DNA of 64,000 bases. Source: Patagioenas fasciata. Taxonomy: Eukaryota; Chordata; Aves; Columbiformes; Columbidae. The stretch covers positions 19,888,488-19,952,487 of the forward strand of contig NC_092559.1 of assembly GCF_037038585.1 (NCBI RefSeq), read 5' to 3'. Positions 1-11,916 of the stretch are shown here, piece after piece. The notes beneath the pieces were generated by a model, which worked only from the letters and a program-made list of their open reading frames with translations, searched no databases and was not told the origin of the DNA. The first letter of the stretch is position 1; each line of letters begins with the position of its first letter. A program made the translations under genes and the position numbers.

Positions 1-1180
1 TGGAACCTGGACTTGTTCCTGCCCAGATGCAGGACTCTACACTTTCCCTTGTTAAATTTCATCAGGTTATTCCCCGCCCAACTCTCCAGCCTGTCCAGAT
101 CCCGCTGGATGGCAGCACAGCCTTCTGGCGTGTCAGCCACTCCTCCCAGCTTAGTGTCATCAGCAAACTTGCTGATAGTACACTCAATTCCCTCGTCCAA
201 ATCGTTAATGAATATATTGAATAATATTGGCCCCAGTACTGACCCCTGAGGCACTCCACTAGATACTGGCCTCCAACTAGACTCCGCACCATTGACCACC
301 ACTCTCTGGCTTCTCTCTTTAAGCCAGTTTGCAACCCACCTCACTACTCTAGTGTCTAGACCACACCTCCTCAATTTAGCTGTGAGGATGCTGTGAGAGA
401 CTGTGTCAAAGGCTTTACTGAAGTCAGGGTAGACCACATCCACCGCTCTGCCATCATCCATCCACCTTGTTACATTCTCATAAAAGGCTATGAGGTTGGT
501 CAAGCATGACCTACCCTTGGTAAAGCCGTGCTGACTGCCCCTAATGACCCTCTTATCCCTGATATGCCTTGAGATGACACCAAGGACAAGCTGTTCCATT
601 ACTTTCCCAGGGACAGAGGTGAGGCTGACCGGTCTATAATTACCCGGGTCCTCCTTCTTGCCCTTTTTGAAGACTGGAGTGACACTTGCTTTCCTCCAAT
701 CCTCGGGCACCTCACCCGTTTCCCAAGACTTGGCAAAAATGATGGAGAGCGGTCCAGCAATTACTTCAGCCAGCTCCCTCAGCACCCGCGGATGCATCCC
801 ATCTGGACCCATGGATTTATGGATGTCCAGACTATTTAATTGCTCCCTAACCCAGTCCTCATCGACTAAAGCAAACTCCTCCATTGACCTGGCTTCATCC
901 GGGGTCTCAGGGGTACAGGGTCCCCCACGACAGCCTCCAGCGGAGTAGACAGAGACAAAGAAGGCATTCAGTAATTCTGCCTTCTCTGTATCTTCTGCCA
1001 CCAGGGCACCCACTCCATTCATCAGTGGGCCTACATTGTCTCTGGTATTAGTTTTATCTGCTATGTATTTGAAAAAGTTCTTTTTGCTGTTCTTGACCCC
1101 TCTCGCCAGCTGTAATTCTAAGGAGGCCTTGGCTATCCTAGCTGTCTTCCTACGTCCTCTAACAGCGGCCTTTATTCCCA
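1..1180 (-). mobile_element. CR1 LINE fragment, reverse transcriptase region
   Basis: This is the antisense copy of CR1 ORF2, from just upstream of the reverse transcriptase (RT) domain to the region after it, and it runs off the left edge of the window. The RT active-site block (Phe-Ala-Asp-Asp) is encoded at about 148-168. The frame looks open over the whole visible 1.1 kb, so this is a fairly young copy. It is very similar to the plus-strand copy at 29.85-31.97 kb, including an unusual Pro in the Tyr-x-Asp-Phe-Ser block, so both may come from the same CR1 subfamily. The 3' end lies outside the window. Confidence 0.93.
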
Positions 1181-1675
1181 TAGCACTATTTTTAAAAACT
1201 TTATCTATTTCAAACCCACTTGGCTACATGTTCAAGCCATTTTATTTTTAGGAGTCCTGTTCATTCTTTCTACCTGTTCTGAGGACTGCAGATGATATAG
1301 AACATGTAACTGTCACTGTATATCTAAAATTTTATAAGTGTTGTTTAGTACAGTATACTGCTGTGATTTCCCTTGAAAGCTTAATAGCTTCAAACAACAT
1401 TTGGATTCCAGTTCCTTCAGAAATATTTATTTTCTGCTGTGTTAAGGAATCCTATTCTTTCCATAGCATACTTGTTGCATGACACAATCTGAAGGCATAT
1501 TTAAAGTCGGTATAAATACTTACCCGCTGATTGGGCACTCACTGGGAGTTGTAGAGGTTCTTCTTCAAGTACTTTCTCACCATTGCATAGCCCGTGTGTC
1601 ATTTTCCAATCACATAGTATGAAAATCCATTAGTGAAAACGGTTAGATTCAAGTTCTCTAGAGGTTGATCCTATA
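1181..1675. other. AT-rich spacer without recognisable gene
   Basis: About 500 bases between two CR1 copies. I see no open frame of note, no LTR ends and no RNA gene. It may be single-copy host sequence or a very old repeat. Confidence 0.5.
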
Positions 1676-2838
1676 GATCATAAAATCATAGAATAGTTTA
1701 GATTGGAAAGGACCATCAAAGGTCATCTAGTCCAACCCTACTGCAAGAACATCTTCAACTAGATCAAGTTACTCAGAGCCCTGTCCAGCCCAGCCTTGAA
1801 TGTCTCCAGGGATGGGGCACCTACCGCCTCTCTGGGTAACCCGTTCCAGTGTTTTACCACCCCCATTGTAAAAAAATTCTTCCTCATGTCTAGCCTGAAT
1901 CTCCCCTTCTTTAGTTTAAAACCATTACCCTTTGTCTTATTGTAACAGGCCGCTTTTAAGTACTGAAAGGCCTCAATAAGGTCTCCCTGGAGCCTTCTCT
2001 TTTCGAGGCTGAACAACCCCATCTCTCTCAACCTGTTCTCATAGGAGAGGTGTTCCATCCCTCTGATCATTTTTGTGGCCCTCCTCTGGACCCTCTCCAA
2101 CAGGTCCATATCTTTCCTGTAATAAGTAATGATGCAGTACTTGAGGTGGGGTCTCACCAGAGCAGAGGGACAGAATCATCTCCCTCAACCTGCTGGCCAC
2201 GCTTCTTTTGATGCAGTCCAAGATACAATAGCCCTTCTGGGCTGCAAGTGCACATTGCTGGCTCATGTCCAATCTTTCATCCACCAGTACCCCCAAGTCC
2301 TTCTCTGCAGGGCTGCTCTCAATCCCTTCATTCATCAACCTGTATTGATACCGGGGGTTGCCCTGACCCAGGTACATGACCTTGCACTTAGCCTTGTTGA
2401 ACCTCATGAGGTTTGCATGGGCCCACTTCTGAAGCTTGCCCAGGTCCCTGTAGATGGCATCCCATCCCTCAGGTGTGTCAACGGCACCACTCAGCTTGGT
2501 GTACTCCACAAACTTGCCGAGGCTGCATGCAATCCCGCTGTCTATGTCACTGATGAAGATATTAAATAGTACTGGTCCCAGTACAGACTTGTAACCAGTG
2601 TCCATCCAGACACTGAGCCATTAACCACTACCCCCTGGATGTGAATATCCAGTCAACTCCTCATCCACTGAACAGTTCACCCATCAAATCCATATCTCTC
2701 CAATTTAGAGGGAAGGATGTTGTGTGGGACCATGTCAAAGGCTTTACAGAAGTCAAGATAAATGACATCCATAGCCCTTCCTTTGTCCACTGATGTACTC
2801 ACTCCATCAAGGTCAATAGGTTGATCAGGCAGGACTTG
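1676..2838 (-). mobile_element. CR1 LINE, 3' part with RT end and 3' tail
   Basis: Antisense CR1 with a preserved 3' end: the sequence near 1680-1740 is the usual CR1 tail (blocks for agaccttt and ccaac, then a degenerate attctatg repeat). The coding part covers the end of RT and the conserved C-terminal region in at least two frames (1759-2157 and 2039-2605), so the frame is broken by indels. Sequence divergence from the first CR1 shows a different, older subfamily. Its upstream end is cut at 2838 by an LTR-A fragment. Confidence 0.92.
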
Positions 2839-3012
2839 TGTCACTGTTTACTGCAGGGCAACAAAGTGTGGCAGATGCTCTCTATTAACCCCTGCCCTCC
2901 CCACTAAGGAAGAGGAAGAAAAGGGAGAGAGACAAGTTGGAAAGTTTAAAAAAAAAAAAAAAGCTTTACTAACAATAAACACAAGTAGTGTTCTCCTCTG
3001 TCCACCCAGTTG
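2839..3012 (-). mobile_element. LTR-A fragment (ERV-L type), 3' end
   Basis: Begins with tgtcactgtttactgcaggg and continues through a purine-rich block; the same order is seen at 6.87 kb and 21.86 kb. It carries the end of a minus-strand LTR and is truncated by the next CR1. Confidence 0.75.
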
Positions 3013-3390
3013 CACGGAATCATGAGGGAATCACAGAATGGTTGGAGTTGGAAGGGACCTCTGGAGATTGTCTAGTCCAACCCATCTGCTAAAGCAGGTT
3101 CACCTAGAGCAGATCACACAGAAATGCGTCCAGGTGGTTTTTTAATGTCTCCAGAGGAGACTCCACAACCTCTCTGGACAGCCTGTTCCAGTGCTCTGTG
3201 ACCCTCAAAGTAAATAAGTTTCTCTTCATGTTTACATGGAACCTCCAATGCTTCAGCCTCTGCCCATTGCCCCTCATCCTATTCTTGGGAACCACTGAAA
3301 AGAGTCTGGTCCCATCCTCTTGATACCCATCCTTGGGATATTTACAAGCACAGAAGATACAAAAAGACCCAGCAGATCATTACCTGTCTG
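3013..3390 (-). mobile_element. CR1 LINE 3' terminal fragment
   Basis: Antisense CR1 3' end: an in-frame C-terminal piece of ORF2 (about 3104-3295) followed by the typical tail near 3020-3085. It differs from the copy at 1.7-2.8 kb and is a separate insertion. Confidence 0.88.
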
Positions 3391-3394
3391 CAGG

Positions 3395-3700
3395 ACTGGT
3401 GTCAGGAGTAAAAATTTGGGCTTTTTGATCATGTTTATATGACACCTAGCCTGCTGGAGACAAGTAGGTTGCACCTGTCTCAAAGGGGGAAAGGATCCTT
3501 GGACAGGAGTTAGCAGGGCTCATTGAAAGAGCTTTAACCTAGATTTGAAGGGGGAAGGGGAGAAAGCCAAGTACAGTAGAGACAAACCCAATGTTTGAGG
3601 GATTGGGTGCTAGCAAGGCCCTTCTGTCTGCCATCTCAGTGGAGGTTTGCAAATGGAGAGCAGTGTGGCAGAAAAGACACGAGGGTTATTGATGTGTTAG
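3395..3700 (+). mobile_element. CR1 LINE fragment, ORF1/ORF2 junction
   Basis: Plus-strand sequence encoding, with frameshifts, the CR1 segment that follows the ORF1 esterase-like domain (a Leu-Ser-Gln-x-Gly-Lys block, then a Gly-Leu-Ile-Glu-Arg-like block). The same block is better preserved at 44.6 kb (minus) and 62.6 kb (plus). Confidence 0.65.
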
Positions 3701-3727
3701 TGTTCCTAAAAACTGGATCTCTCGTGC

Positions 3728-4729
3728 AGGTCCCTTGACCTTGCTTCATTTTATGGCAAAACCAGCATCCAAAAGAATATGAATTATTCATACACCTTTC
3801 TCAAAGACTTCTTTCTCTGTGTCGCCCCATACAATGATGTCGTCAATATATTGCAAGTGTTCTGGAGCTTTACCTTGTTCCAGCGTGGTCTGGATCAGTC
3901 CATAGCAGATGGTAGGACTGTGTTTCCATCCCTGGGGCAAGCGACTCCATGTGTACTGGATGCCCCTCCAGGTGAAAGCAAACTGCGGCTTGCACTCTGC
4001 TGCTAAGGGAATAGAGAAAAATGCATTAGCAATGTCAATTATGTCATACCACTTAGCTGCCTTTGACTCCAGTTCAAATTGAAGTTCTAACATGTCAGGC
4101 ACAGCAGCACTCAATGGTGGCGTAACTTCATTCAGGCCACGATAGTCTACAGTTAGTCTCCACTCTCCACTAGACTTACGCATTGGCCAAATTGGGCTGT
4201 TAAAAAGTGAGTGAATCTTACTGATCACACCCTGGCTCGTCAGTTGACGAATCAACTTCTGGATAGGAATCAAAGAGTCTCGATTGGTGCGATATTGCCG
4301 GCGATGCACCGTCGTGGTAGCAATTGGCACCTGCTGATCGTCAAACATCAGCAGTCCTACAGCAGAAGGGTCCTCTGAGAGACCAGGCAAAGTAGACAGC
4401 TGTTCAATATTCTCAGTGTCCACAGCTGCTATACCAAATGCCCACCAATACCCTTTTGGGTCCTTAAAATACCCTCTCCTGAGGTAGTCTATGCCAAGGA
4501 TACATGGAGCATCTGGACCAGTCACAATGGGATGCTTTTGCCAGTTTTTTCCACTTAGGTTCATTTCAGCCTCTACTGCAGTCAGTTCCTGGGATCCCTC
4601 AGTCACTCCAGAAATACTGATGGATTGTGTTCCTTTACAGTTTGAGGGGATTATCATGCATTGAGCACCAGTGTCTACCAAAGCTTTGTACTCTTGGGGT
4701 TCTGTTGTACCAGGCCATTGTATCTGCAC
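3728..4729 (-). pseudogene. pol: ERV-L-like protease and reverse transcriptase (provirus 1)
   Basis: An open frame of 313 codons (4729 down to 3788) joins a retroviral aspartic protease and the start of RT. The protease active site Asp-Thr-Gly is at residues 19-21. The RT active-site motif Tyr-Ile-Asp-Asp is at about 294-297, with the Leu-Pro-Gln-Gly block before it. The frame stops soon after the active site and homology ends at about 3728, so thumb, RNase H and integrase are missing. The wording of the RT matches the ERV-L (class III) type of bird elements as I know it; class is an inference. A sister copy with frameshifts lies at 26.8-28.2 kb. It is a dead fragment, although this stretch is free of stops. 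Confidence 0.88.
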
Positions 4730-4912
4730 AGTCCAATAAACTCTGTTGTCCCTTTCCTCCGCTTGGCTGGAGGCAGGACCCCTCTAATTTGTGTTATGCA
4801 CAGTCTCTGGGTATGAATTAGAGGTTCCTTCAAGAGGATCAGAATCTCTTCTACCCCTTCTGGAAACTGGAGCAGCCATTTTCCTAGTATTTTTCCCTTT
4901 TAACCCACGTAC

Positions 4913-6683
4913 TTATTCCTGAAGTTCTGAGGTAGGTCTTCCATCCCATCTCCTCATGTTTTCTCCCTGGTCACGTATGAAAAACCACAGTGTGCCTCTT
5001 TTTGTGTATTTCTTCTGTCCTCTCTCTTGAGACTGAAAACACCTTCTCCTAATAGTTGAAACATAGGTTTGTACAGGTTGTGAATGGAACTTGTCTTCTC
5101 TGAGTGCTATGATTTCGTTCAACAGCTTTTCAAACCAGTCATCAGATTTTTCACACAGTTTCTCCACAGTCAAGGCACAACCTCATAAAGAGCTAGCAAG
5201 GCTGTCCTCAAAGTCCTGAAGCTGCTTAATCACTTCAGCAATGTTTTGTTGAGCTGCAGCTGACCAGATCATTGATGCCAATGACTTAGCATATGCCAGT
5301 GGTGCGCTTTGTACAAACCTGTGTCACAAAGGTCGTGTACAAAGGATTCTTTCTGGGTCTGTCCCCTTTTGGCTGTTTGGCTCAAAATAGATCTCCCACA
5401 CAGCTAATTCTCTCAGGAACTGGATACGTCTCTCCCATAGTATACCATTTCCCTGGATTACATATAACATCTTCCTTAAAGGGAAACCTTGCCTTCATGG
5501 CTGTCAGGAGTCTACTCCAGAGGGTGGAGGGGTCATTCTCTCTTGAAATTGCCCTATCAAGGGTGGCATCCCTTGACAGAGATCCCAGCTGCTTGACTTT
5601 CCCACCTTCTAGTTCCAGACCATCAGCTCCATTATCCCAGCACTGGAGTAGCCAGGTTACAACATTCTCGCCTTCATGACAACTGAAGTCTTTTCGCATA
5701 TCTTTCTGCTCACTTGGAGAAAAGGATTGATTGGTCACTTCCTCTCCTCCTTGTGTTGATGAGGATGCCTCTTGGGGTGATTATGCCCCTTGGCCATCAT
5801 CTGCAGCATGAGCAGTCCTTCTTGCGACTCTCTTAACACCAGCAACTGATGCCAACATGGGCTCACCATATCTCGATTTATTTCCAGAAAATTACTGTCA
5901 CCAGTATTGACATAATTACAGTGGCTGTTGTGGTTGCAGCAGCAGCAGTGCACAGTGTGGGGGGGTAGAGTAGCTGCCTTGTCAGTCTTTGAGACTGGAG
6001 AAGCGGCAGTCGGGGGGGTTTACAGCCTTAGCTGCTTTGCTCTGTGTAGGAGCTGGAGATGCTTTGTCACTTGCTGAGGCTGTCAGGGGGGTTACGGGTA
6101 CTGTAACGGTAGCTTTCGCTGCCTTGCTCCATTTGGGGCGGGCAGCAGCCATAGCCATGCCTGTTGCCGAGGCTTGAGCAAACACAACATAAGTCTCAGG
6201 AGTTAGAAAAAATGCAATCCTCTTATTTAACCTCATCTCTCTTATCACTAGCATGAACTGACACACATTCAGCAAACCTGACAATACCAACAAAGTACGG
6301 TCAAAACTCCAAGGATATTCAAAGCTCTCAAAAACATCTGTAATCTGTCCTAACGTAAAAGGAAAGGTATTATTAGTCAGTTTTTCTATAGATTGGCTTA
6401 TCAAATTGAAACAAAGGTAGGTATATTTCTCTTTAATCTCTACTGGAAGTTTCTCTAGATACAACAGTAATGAATATCAATTCATTATCGGCTGGAGTAT
6501 AATAAAATAAACCAGTGCCAAACCACAAAGTAAAATCATCACCACCATCCAGTTTCCAGATGTAATAGAATGCACAAAACTATTAGTGAAATATGACCAG
6601 CACAAATAAGGTAGTGCAGAACACAGTGTAGAGACTAATTGATACAACTTATGCCACAGCATCTTTAAACCAATGTAATTCAA
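4913..6683 (-). pseudogene. gag: ERV-L-like gag remnants (provirus 1)
   Basis: Several minus-strand open pieces (6683-6477, 6464-5982, 5953-5735, 5738-5382, 5173-4913) follow one another in gag-to-pro order upstream of the protease. The 6464-5982 piece has an Ala/Pro/Lys-rich stretch like the linker between matrix and capsid. The 5738-5382 piece reads as capsid. Frameshifts separate the pieces, so no full Gag can be made. The capsid part and the part before the protease have a diverged match at 28.4-28.6 kb. Confidence 0.75.
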
Positions 6684-6846
6684 TCTACTTTAATACTACT
6701 AGATGATGTCTAAAGCACACAGACCTGTGAACATCTCAACCCTATGAGCTGGCACCATGCCAAAAAATTGAATCTGCGCCACAGTATTAAAAACACCAAA
6801 ATCTCCACATTTTGCCCCTTTTTAGTGTCAAATTTTAGCGTTTTCA

Positions 6847-6864
6847 AGCCCCACATGGGGGCCA
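6847..6864 (-). other. Degenerate primer-binding site of ERV-L provirus 1
   Basis: Read on the minus strand it starts with tgg and resembles the site complementary to tRNA-Lys(1,2), with several mismatches. It lies between the LTR and gag, as expected. The tRNA assignment is tentative. Confidence 0.5.
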
Positions 6865-6871
6865 ATAGATC

Positions 6872-7171
6872 TGGCATAATTTACTACAGGGCATCAGTAA
6901 ACCACAGTAGATGCTCTCTGTTACCCCCAACCCTCCCCAACAAGGAAAGGCAATAGGAGGAAAAGGGAGAGAGACTTGCATGTTGGAAAAAGTTAAAAAA
7001 TCTTTACTAATGCTACTAATAAATAAAGAAAACAATTCAAAATGTACAAATTCAATCCTGAATGTCCCAGGGCGGCGCAGTGCTGCCCATGGCGGAGCCA
7101 GCATTGCTCCAGCAGCTACAGAGAAGGCACCTGGAAAGTCCTGGTCTGGACTCCACAGCAAACAGGAACTG
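6872..7171 (-). mobile_element. LTR-A, 5' LTR of ERV-L provirus 1 (partial)
   Basis: Its position upstream of gag on the minus strand makes it the 5' LTR. It shares with the copies at 18.1, 21.9 and 29.0 kb the purine-rich block, the ttaaaaatctttactaatg block and the gtcctgg...ggactc block. The U3 part is missing: the LTR is cut at 7171 by a CR1. Confidence 0.8.
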
Positions 7172-8408
7172 GAGGCCTCCCATACCCCTAGGGTGAAATC
7201 GGTGTGCTCAATTCAGTCTCTGAAATGCCTGTATACCGATGCGTGCAGTATGGGGAATAAGCAGGATGAGTTAGAAACCTGTGGTTGGGCAGGAGACTAT
7301 GACCTGGTGGCAATTATGGAGACATGGTGGGACAGCACACATGACTGCAATGTGGTCATGGATGGCTATGTCCTTTTCAGGAAAGACAGGCCAGTCAGGC
7401 GTGGTGGTGGAGTTGCTCTTTACGTGAGAGAGCAACTACAGTGTATTGAGTATTGTCCGGGCACGGATGAGGGGCGAGTTGAGAGTCTATGGGTGAAAAT
7501 TAAGGGGCAGGATGGCAGGGGTGATACTGTTGTGGGTGTCTATTACAGGCCACCAGATCAGGGTGAGGAAGTTGATGAGGCCTTCTACAGGTAGCTGAGA
7601 GCAGCCTCACAATCACAGGCCCTGGTTGTGGTGGGGGATTTTAACTTCCCTGATGTTTGCTGGAAGGACCATTCAGCCAGCCAGACACAGTCCAGGAGGT
7701 TCCTCCAGCGCACTGATGATAACTTCCTCATGCAGATGGTGGAGGAGCCAACTAGGAGAGATGCATGCTGGATCTCATCCTCACTAACAAGGAGGGTCTG
7801 GTCGAAGCAGTAAAGGTTGAGGGCTGCCTGGGTTGCAGCAACCATGAAATGGTAGAGTTCAGGATCTTGTGTGGCAGGAACAGAATAGCAAGCAGAATTG
7901 CAACCCTGGACTTCAGCAGGGCAAACTTGGGCCTTTTCAAGCAATTGCTAGGGGAAATCCCATGGGCAAGGCTGCTTGAAGGTAAAGGGTCCCAAGATAG
8001 TTGATTAGTGTTCAGGGACTGCTTCTACTGGGCTCAAGGTCAGAGCATCCCGACACGTAGGAAGTCAAGGAAGGGAGCATGGTTAAACAGGGAGCTGCTG
8101 GGTAAGCCCAAGTGGAAGAGGAGAGTTTATAGATCATGGAAGGAGGGGCTGGCCACTTGGGGAGAATATAAGGCTGTTGTCAGAGGGTATAGGGAGGCAA
8201 CTAGGAAAGCTAAGGCCTCAGAATTAAACCTGGCGAGAGGGGTCAAAGACAACAGAAAGAGTTTTTTCAAATATGTGGCAGATAGATAAAACTAACACCA
8301 GAGGCAACGTAGGCTCACTGATGAACGAGGTGGGTGCCCTGGTGACAGAAGATACAGAGAAGGCAGAGTTACTGAATGCCTTCTTTGTCTCTGTCTACTC
8401 TGCCAGAG
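7172..8408 (+). mobile_element. CR1 LINE, endonuclease domain to start of RT
   Basis: Plus-strand CR1 ORF2. The apurinic-type endonuclease is encoded from about 7200 (Met-Gly-Asn-Lys-Gln block at 7250, Glu-Thr-Trp-Trp-Asp at 7318) through the Gly-Asp-Phe-Asn block at 7634. The linker to RT continues to 8408. At least three frame changes or stops (near 7594, 7813, 8004) break it. The end is cut by an LTR-E piece. Confidence 0.92.
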
Positions 8409-8886
8409 ACTGTCATGGAGGAACCCCAAAGTTAGTTAGGGGACAACAGGGTCCAAAACAATCTTTTATTCAGTAAAATTGTTCAGGAGATTGACCGGTG
8501 AAAGATGGGGTTTTAGCTCTCCAAACTGACTGGAATACAGGTTCGGATATCAGTTGAGTAAATTATTAAGGGGCAGCAACTAATACAACAGGAGGTCCAC
8601 AGTGTGCATGCACGTGGCTTCACCAACAACAATGCCAGAGCCGTCCCTGAGTCCGGGAAGAGTACACACTTGCCTGAACACACGTGGGATTATTTTAAAG
8701 GGATACACGTACTCGTATTGAGTACAAACGTGTACACTCCCGATTCTGCGAGGATTACTTTATAATACACTCGCAATCCCGCAAGGAGAAATACACTTGC
8801 AAATGTGCACGGAATATTACACATGCTTATGTGGAAGCACAGGAGGAAAACACACTCGCGATTATGCGAGGAAATAATTTATACAC
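8409..8886 (-). mobile_element. LTR-E fragment with hairpin repeats
   Basis: Starts with tgtcatggagg, close to the tgtcacggagg end of the complete copies at 24.4 and 39.7 kb, and runs through the polyadenylation region and the hairpin repeats (about 8700-8875). The U3 part is missing. CR1 flanks both sides, but the two flanks overlap in CR1 coordinates, so this is not a simple insertion into one CR1. Confidence 0.85.
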
Positions 8887-9994
8887 GCCATGGAAGCAGG
8901 GGCTGGCCACTTGGGAGGAATATAAGGCTGCTGTTAGAGGATGTAGGAAGGCAGCTAGGATAACCAAGGCCTCCTTAGAATTAAACCTGGTGAAAGGGGT
9001 CAAGGACAGCAAAAAGAGCGTTTTCAAATACATAGCAGATAAAACTAATACTACAGGCAATGTAGGCCCACTGATGAATGGGGTGGGTGCCCTGGTGACA
9101 GAAGATACAGAGAAGGCAGAATTACTGAATGCCTTCTTTGTCTCTGTCTACTCTGTCGGAGGCTGTCCTGGGGAGCCCTGTACCTCTGAGACCCCGGATG
9201 AAGCCAGGTCAATGGAGGAGTTTGCTTTAGTTGATGAGGACTGGGTTAGGGAGCTATTAAATAGTCTGGACATCCATAAATCCATGTGTCCAGATGGGAT
9301 GCATCCGTGGGTGCTGAGGGAGCTGGCTGAAGTAATTGCTGGACCGCTCTCCATCATCTTTGCCAAGTCTTGGGAAACGAGAGAGGTGCCCGAGGATTGG
9401 AGGAAAGCAAATGTCACTCCAGTCTTCAAAAAGGGCAAGAAGGAGGACCCGGGTAATTATAGACCGGTCAGCCTCACCTCCATCCCTGGGAGAGTAATGG
9501 AACAGCTTGTCCTTGATGCCATCTCAAGGCATATCAAGGATAAGAGGGTTATTAGGGGCAGTCAGCATGGCTTTACCAAGGGTAAGTCATGCTTGACCAA
9601 CCTCACAGCCTTTTATGAGAATGTAACAAGGTGGATGGATGATGGCAGAGTGGTGGATGTGGTCTACCTTGACTTCAGCAAAGAGTTTGATACAGTCTCT
9701 CACAGCATCCTCACAGCTAAATTGAGGAGGTGTGGTCTGGACAATAGAGTAGTGAGATGAATTGCAAACTGGCTTAAGGAGAGAAGCCAGAGAGTGGTGG
9801 TCAATGGTGCGGAGTCTAGTTGGAGGCCAGTATCTAGTGGAGTGCCTCAGGGGTCAGTATTGGGGCCAGTATTATTCAATATATTCATTAACAATTTAGA
9901 TGAGAGAATTGAGTGTACTATCAGCAGGTTTGCTGATGACACTAAGCTGGGAGGAGTGGCTGACACACCAGAAGGCTGTGCTGCCATCCAGCGC
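8887..9994 (+). mobile_element. CR1 LINE, reverse transcriptase region
   Basis: Plus-strand CR1 ORF2 from the pre-RT linker through the RT fingers and palm. The open frame ends at a stop at 9758-9760, where sister copies have Trp. The Phe-Ala-Asp-Asp block is encoded at about 9927-9940. The copy is cut at 9994 by the LTR-B of the next provirus. Confidence 0.93.
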
Positions 9995-10317
9995 TGTAGA
10001 GGGGTTGCTGTTAGATGGAGATTTGTTACCGAACCAGCCAGGAATTTCAAGGCTGGAAACAGGACCTGCCGTGGGAGAGAAGCATCTTCGAAATAACAAG
10101 GCCCCAACATGGTGTAAATCAACAGACCTGTCAGCAGTGAGACTTCAGCACGTGGACAGCTCGTGAACATAGATGATATCCAATTAGCAAATGCATGCTT
10201 GGAGCGTGGACGCATGATCAGAGAACAGTTGCATATATAAGGAGGTTTGTTTCTGTAATAAATGGCTTTGTGTGATTCACATTGAATCAGAATGCTGAGT
10301 CCTTTATCGTTCCAAAA
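9995..10317 (+). mobile_element. LTR-B, 5' LTR of ERV-B copy 1
   Basis: Begins tgtagagggg and ends tccaaaa just before the primer-binding site. A TATA box (tatataa) lies near 10234 and a polyadenylation signal (aataaa) near 10257. A close copy is at 53.0 kb; minus-strand copies are at 19.8, 20.8 and 36.9 kb. It inserted into the CR1 RT region. Confidence 0.92.
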
Positions 10318-10319
10318 AA

Positions 10320-10337
10320 TGGTGACCCCGACGTGAT
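10320..10337 (+). other. Primer-binding site, tRNA-Trp
   Basis: tggtgaccccgacgtgat matches the 18-base site complementary to the 3' end of tRNA-Trp, the primer used by avian alpharetroviruses. It sits two bases after the LTR. Confidence 0.93.
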
Positions 10338-11916
10338 ACTCTGAATGGCGTCTCACTACAATCAGGGAAAAGCCTGGAGCGGCCCAGCCGGAGGCGGTTC
10401 ACCTGGACTGGAGACTGGACAGAGGCGTACGGATGTCCCGGGGATAAATTCGTCGACGGATCACCGGAAAAGGTGAGCGGCTGAGGGCAGGAGGAGGGAA
10501 GAGTGAAGTTATGGAGCAAAATGTATTTTCTGAAGAACAAGCCGTAGTTAAGCTCCTCCTGCATATTCTTTCTGTGAGAGGACTTAAATAGGAAGAAAGT
10601 AACATACGTAGACCGTTAGTTTGGTGTAGAATTAACAGCTACCTGGGAGAAACCGAGAAGGCTTTTAAACTTGAACTTTGGGACGATATAAGGCAGAAAT
10701 TATGGAATAAGGTCAGCAATGGAGATGTTAAAGAAGCTAAATCATTAGTAACTACATGGAAGCTTATAAAAGATTTTAAGGCTGAACGGTCTGCTGCTGC
10801 TGGAGTTTTTGTAGCGTTGCAGCCTGATAAGAATCCTGAAAGTCGTTGTGAAGCTTACCCGGTTCGTGTCTTTGATACCTTCTCTACTCCATCCCCTGCT
10901 GTGCTTTCAACACCTCTGATTGTTCAGCAGTCCGGGGCGGGGGGGAGGAAAAATGCCGAGCGGGTGTCCTCCTACAACTATTAGCAAACCCTGATGAGAA
11001 CAGCAAGTCAAAAGGATTGGAATCAGACAACTTGCCCAAAGAACCTGTGAAAGCTGAGAATGCTAAAGTTGTAAACAAGTCTTTTTACCAATTTGTATCT
11101 GCTTTTACCACCTTTTAACTCTCCAACTTCCATGAGAGAGCAGAAGGAGTCGCCGGATAAGAACTGGGCAAAAGAACTGTGTGAAATATCAGATCAGGTA
11201 TTAGCGAATGAATCCAACAGTCATCAATGCGGTCATGCTGATTGTGTCGGGAAAGGGGATGCGCTTGGGAACTCAGGTTATATGAATAATTATGATGCTA
11301 GAAAGTATTGGAGAGAATGTGCACTGTTCTGACCGTTCAAGTCCGTGTTACCTGATGACTCGGAAGAGGATGAGGGTTTGCAGCATTTTCTTGGAAAGTT
11401 AAAGGAGTATGTGTGTGAGTTGCTCTGAAATCAGATAAGAACCATGAAAGACTCAAGCAAAAGTAGACCTATGCAATATAACAGCTATAGATCATTTAGG
11501 ACAGAACGATGGGGATTAATTGAAAGGGGCAGGTATCCCCCAACTCTTGGAACAGACACTAATTAGAGGCACCACAATTGGAGGCGCAATTAGTTTCTGA
11601 AATCCTGAGGCAGTCAGCAGACCTTGCATATCAAGCTATGAGAGAGGTGCCTGAAACCAACAAAGCAGCCAAATTATTTGCAACTATTAATCAGGGTCCC
11701 AATGAGAATTACATGCAATTTATTGACCACCTTCAAGAGGCCATCAATAAGCAGGTTGAAAACTTAGAAGCTAAGGAAGCACTGGTGTTGAAATTAGCAG
11801 TAGAGAACACTAATGTTTGCTATCAGCATGTTATTTGCGAGTTTCACAGTACATATTATGTGCTCCTGTGTATTGCCTCTCTGAAAATCAAGCAGCTTGT
11901 CAGGAATGCGAGTTAA
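10338..11916 (+). pseudogene. gag: ERV-B copy 1 leader and gag remnants
   Basis: After a leader with a splice-donor-like aaggtgagc (about 10468), gag starts at 10511 and is stopped after about 26 codons. The frame continues as a matrix-like region that copy 4 (53.6 kb) keeps open. Capsid sequence with the major homology region (Ile-Asn-Gln-Gly-Pro block) is open at 11578-11916. About 400 bases at 11224-11627 are present here but deleted in copy 4. The family looks like class II (betaretrovirus-like) by its matrix and capsid wording. No protease or RT follows. Confidence 0.82.

Noticed and set aside
658..948. 96-codon open frame on the plus strand, with look-alikes at 9148-9438 and 30312-30602
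   Set aside because: It is the antisense frame of CR1 RT and appears in each CR1 copy for that reason.
3788..4729. Functional, domesticated retroviral protease-RT gene
   Set aside because: The frame is open for 313 codons but ends soon after the RT active site and lies in a broken provirus; chance survival is a simpler reading.
10320..10337. tRNA-like sequence
   Set aside because: Only 18 bases match tRNA-Trp and no cloverleaf is present; it is a primer-binding site. The same holds for the sites at 29.83, 36.66, 53.36 and 61.0 kb.
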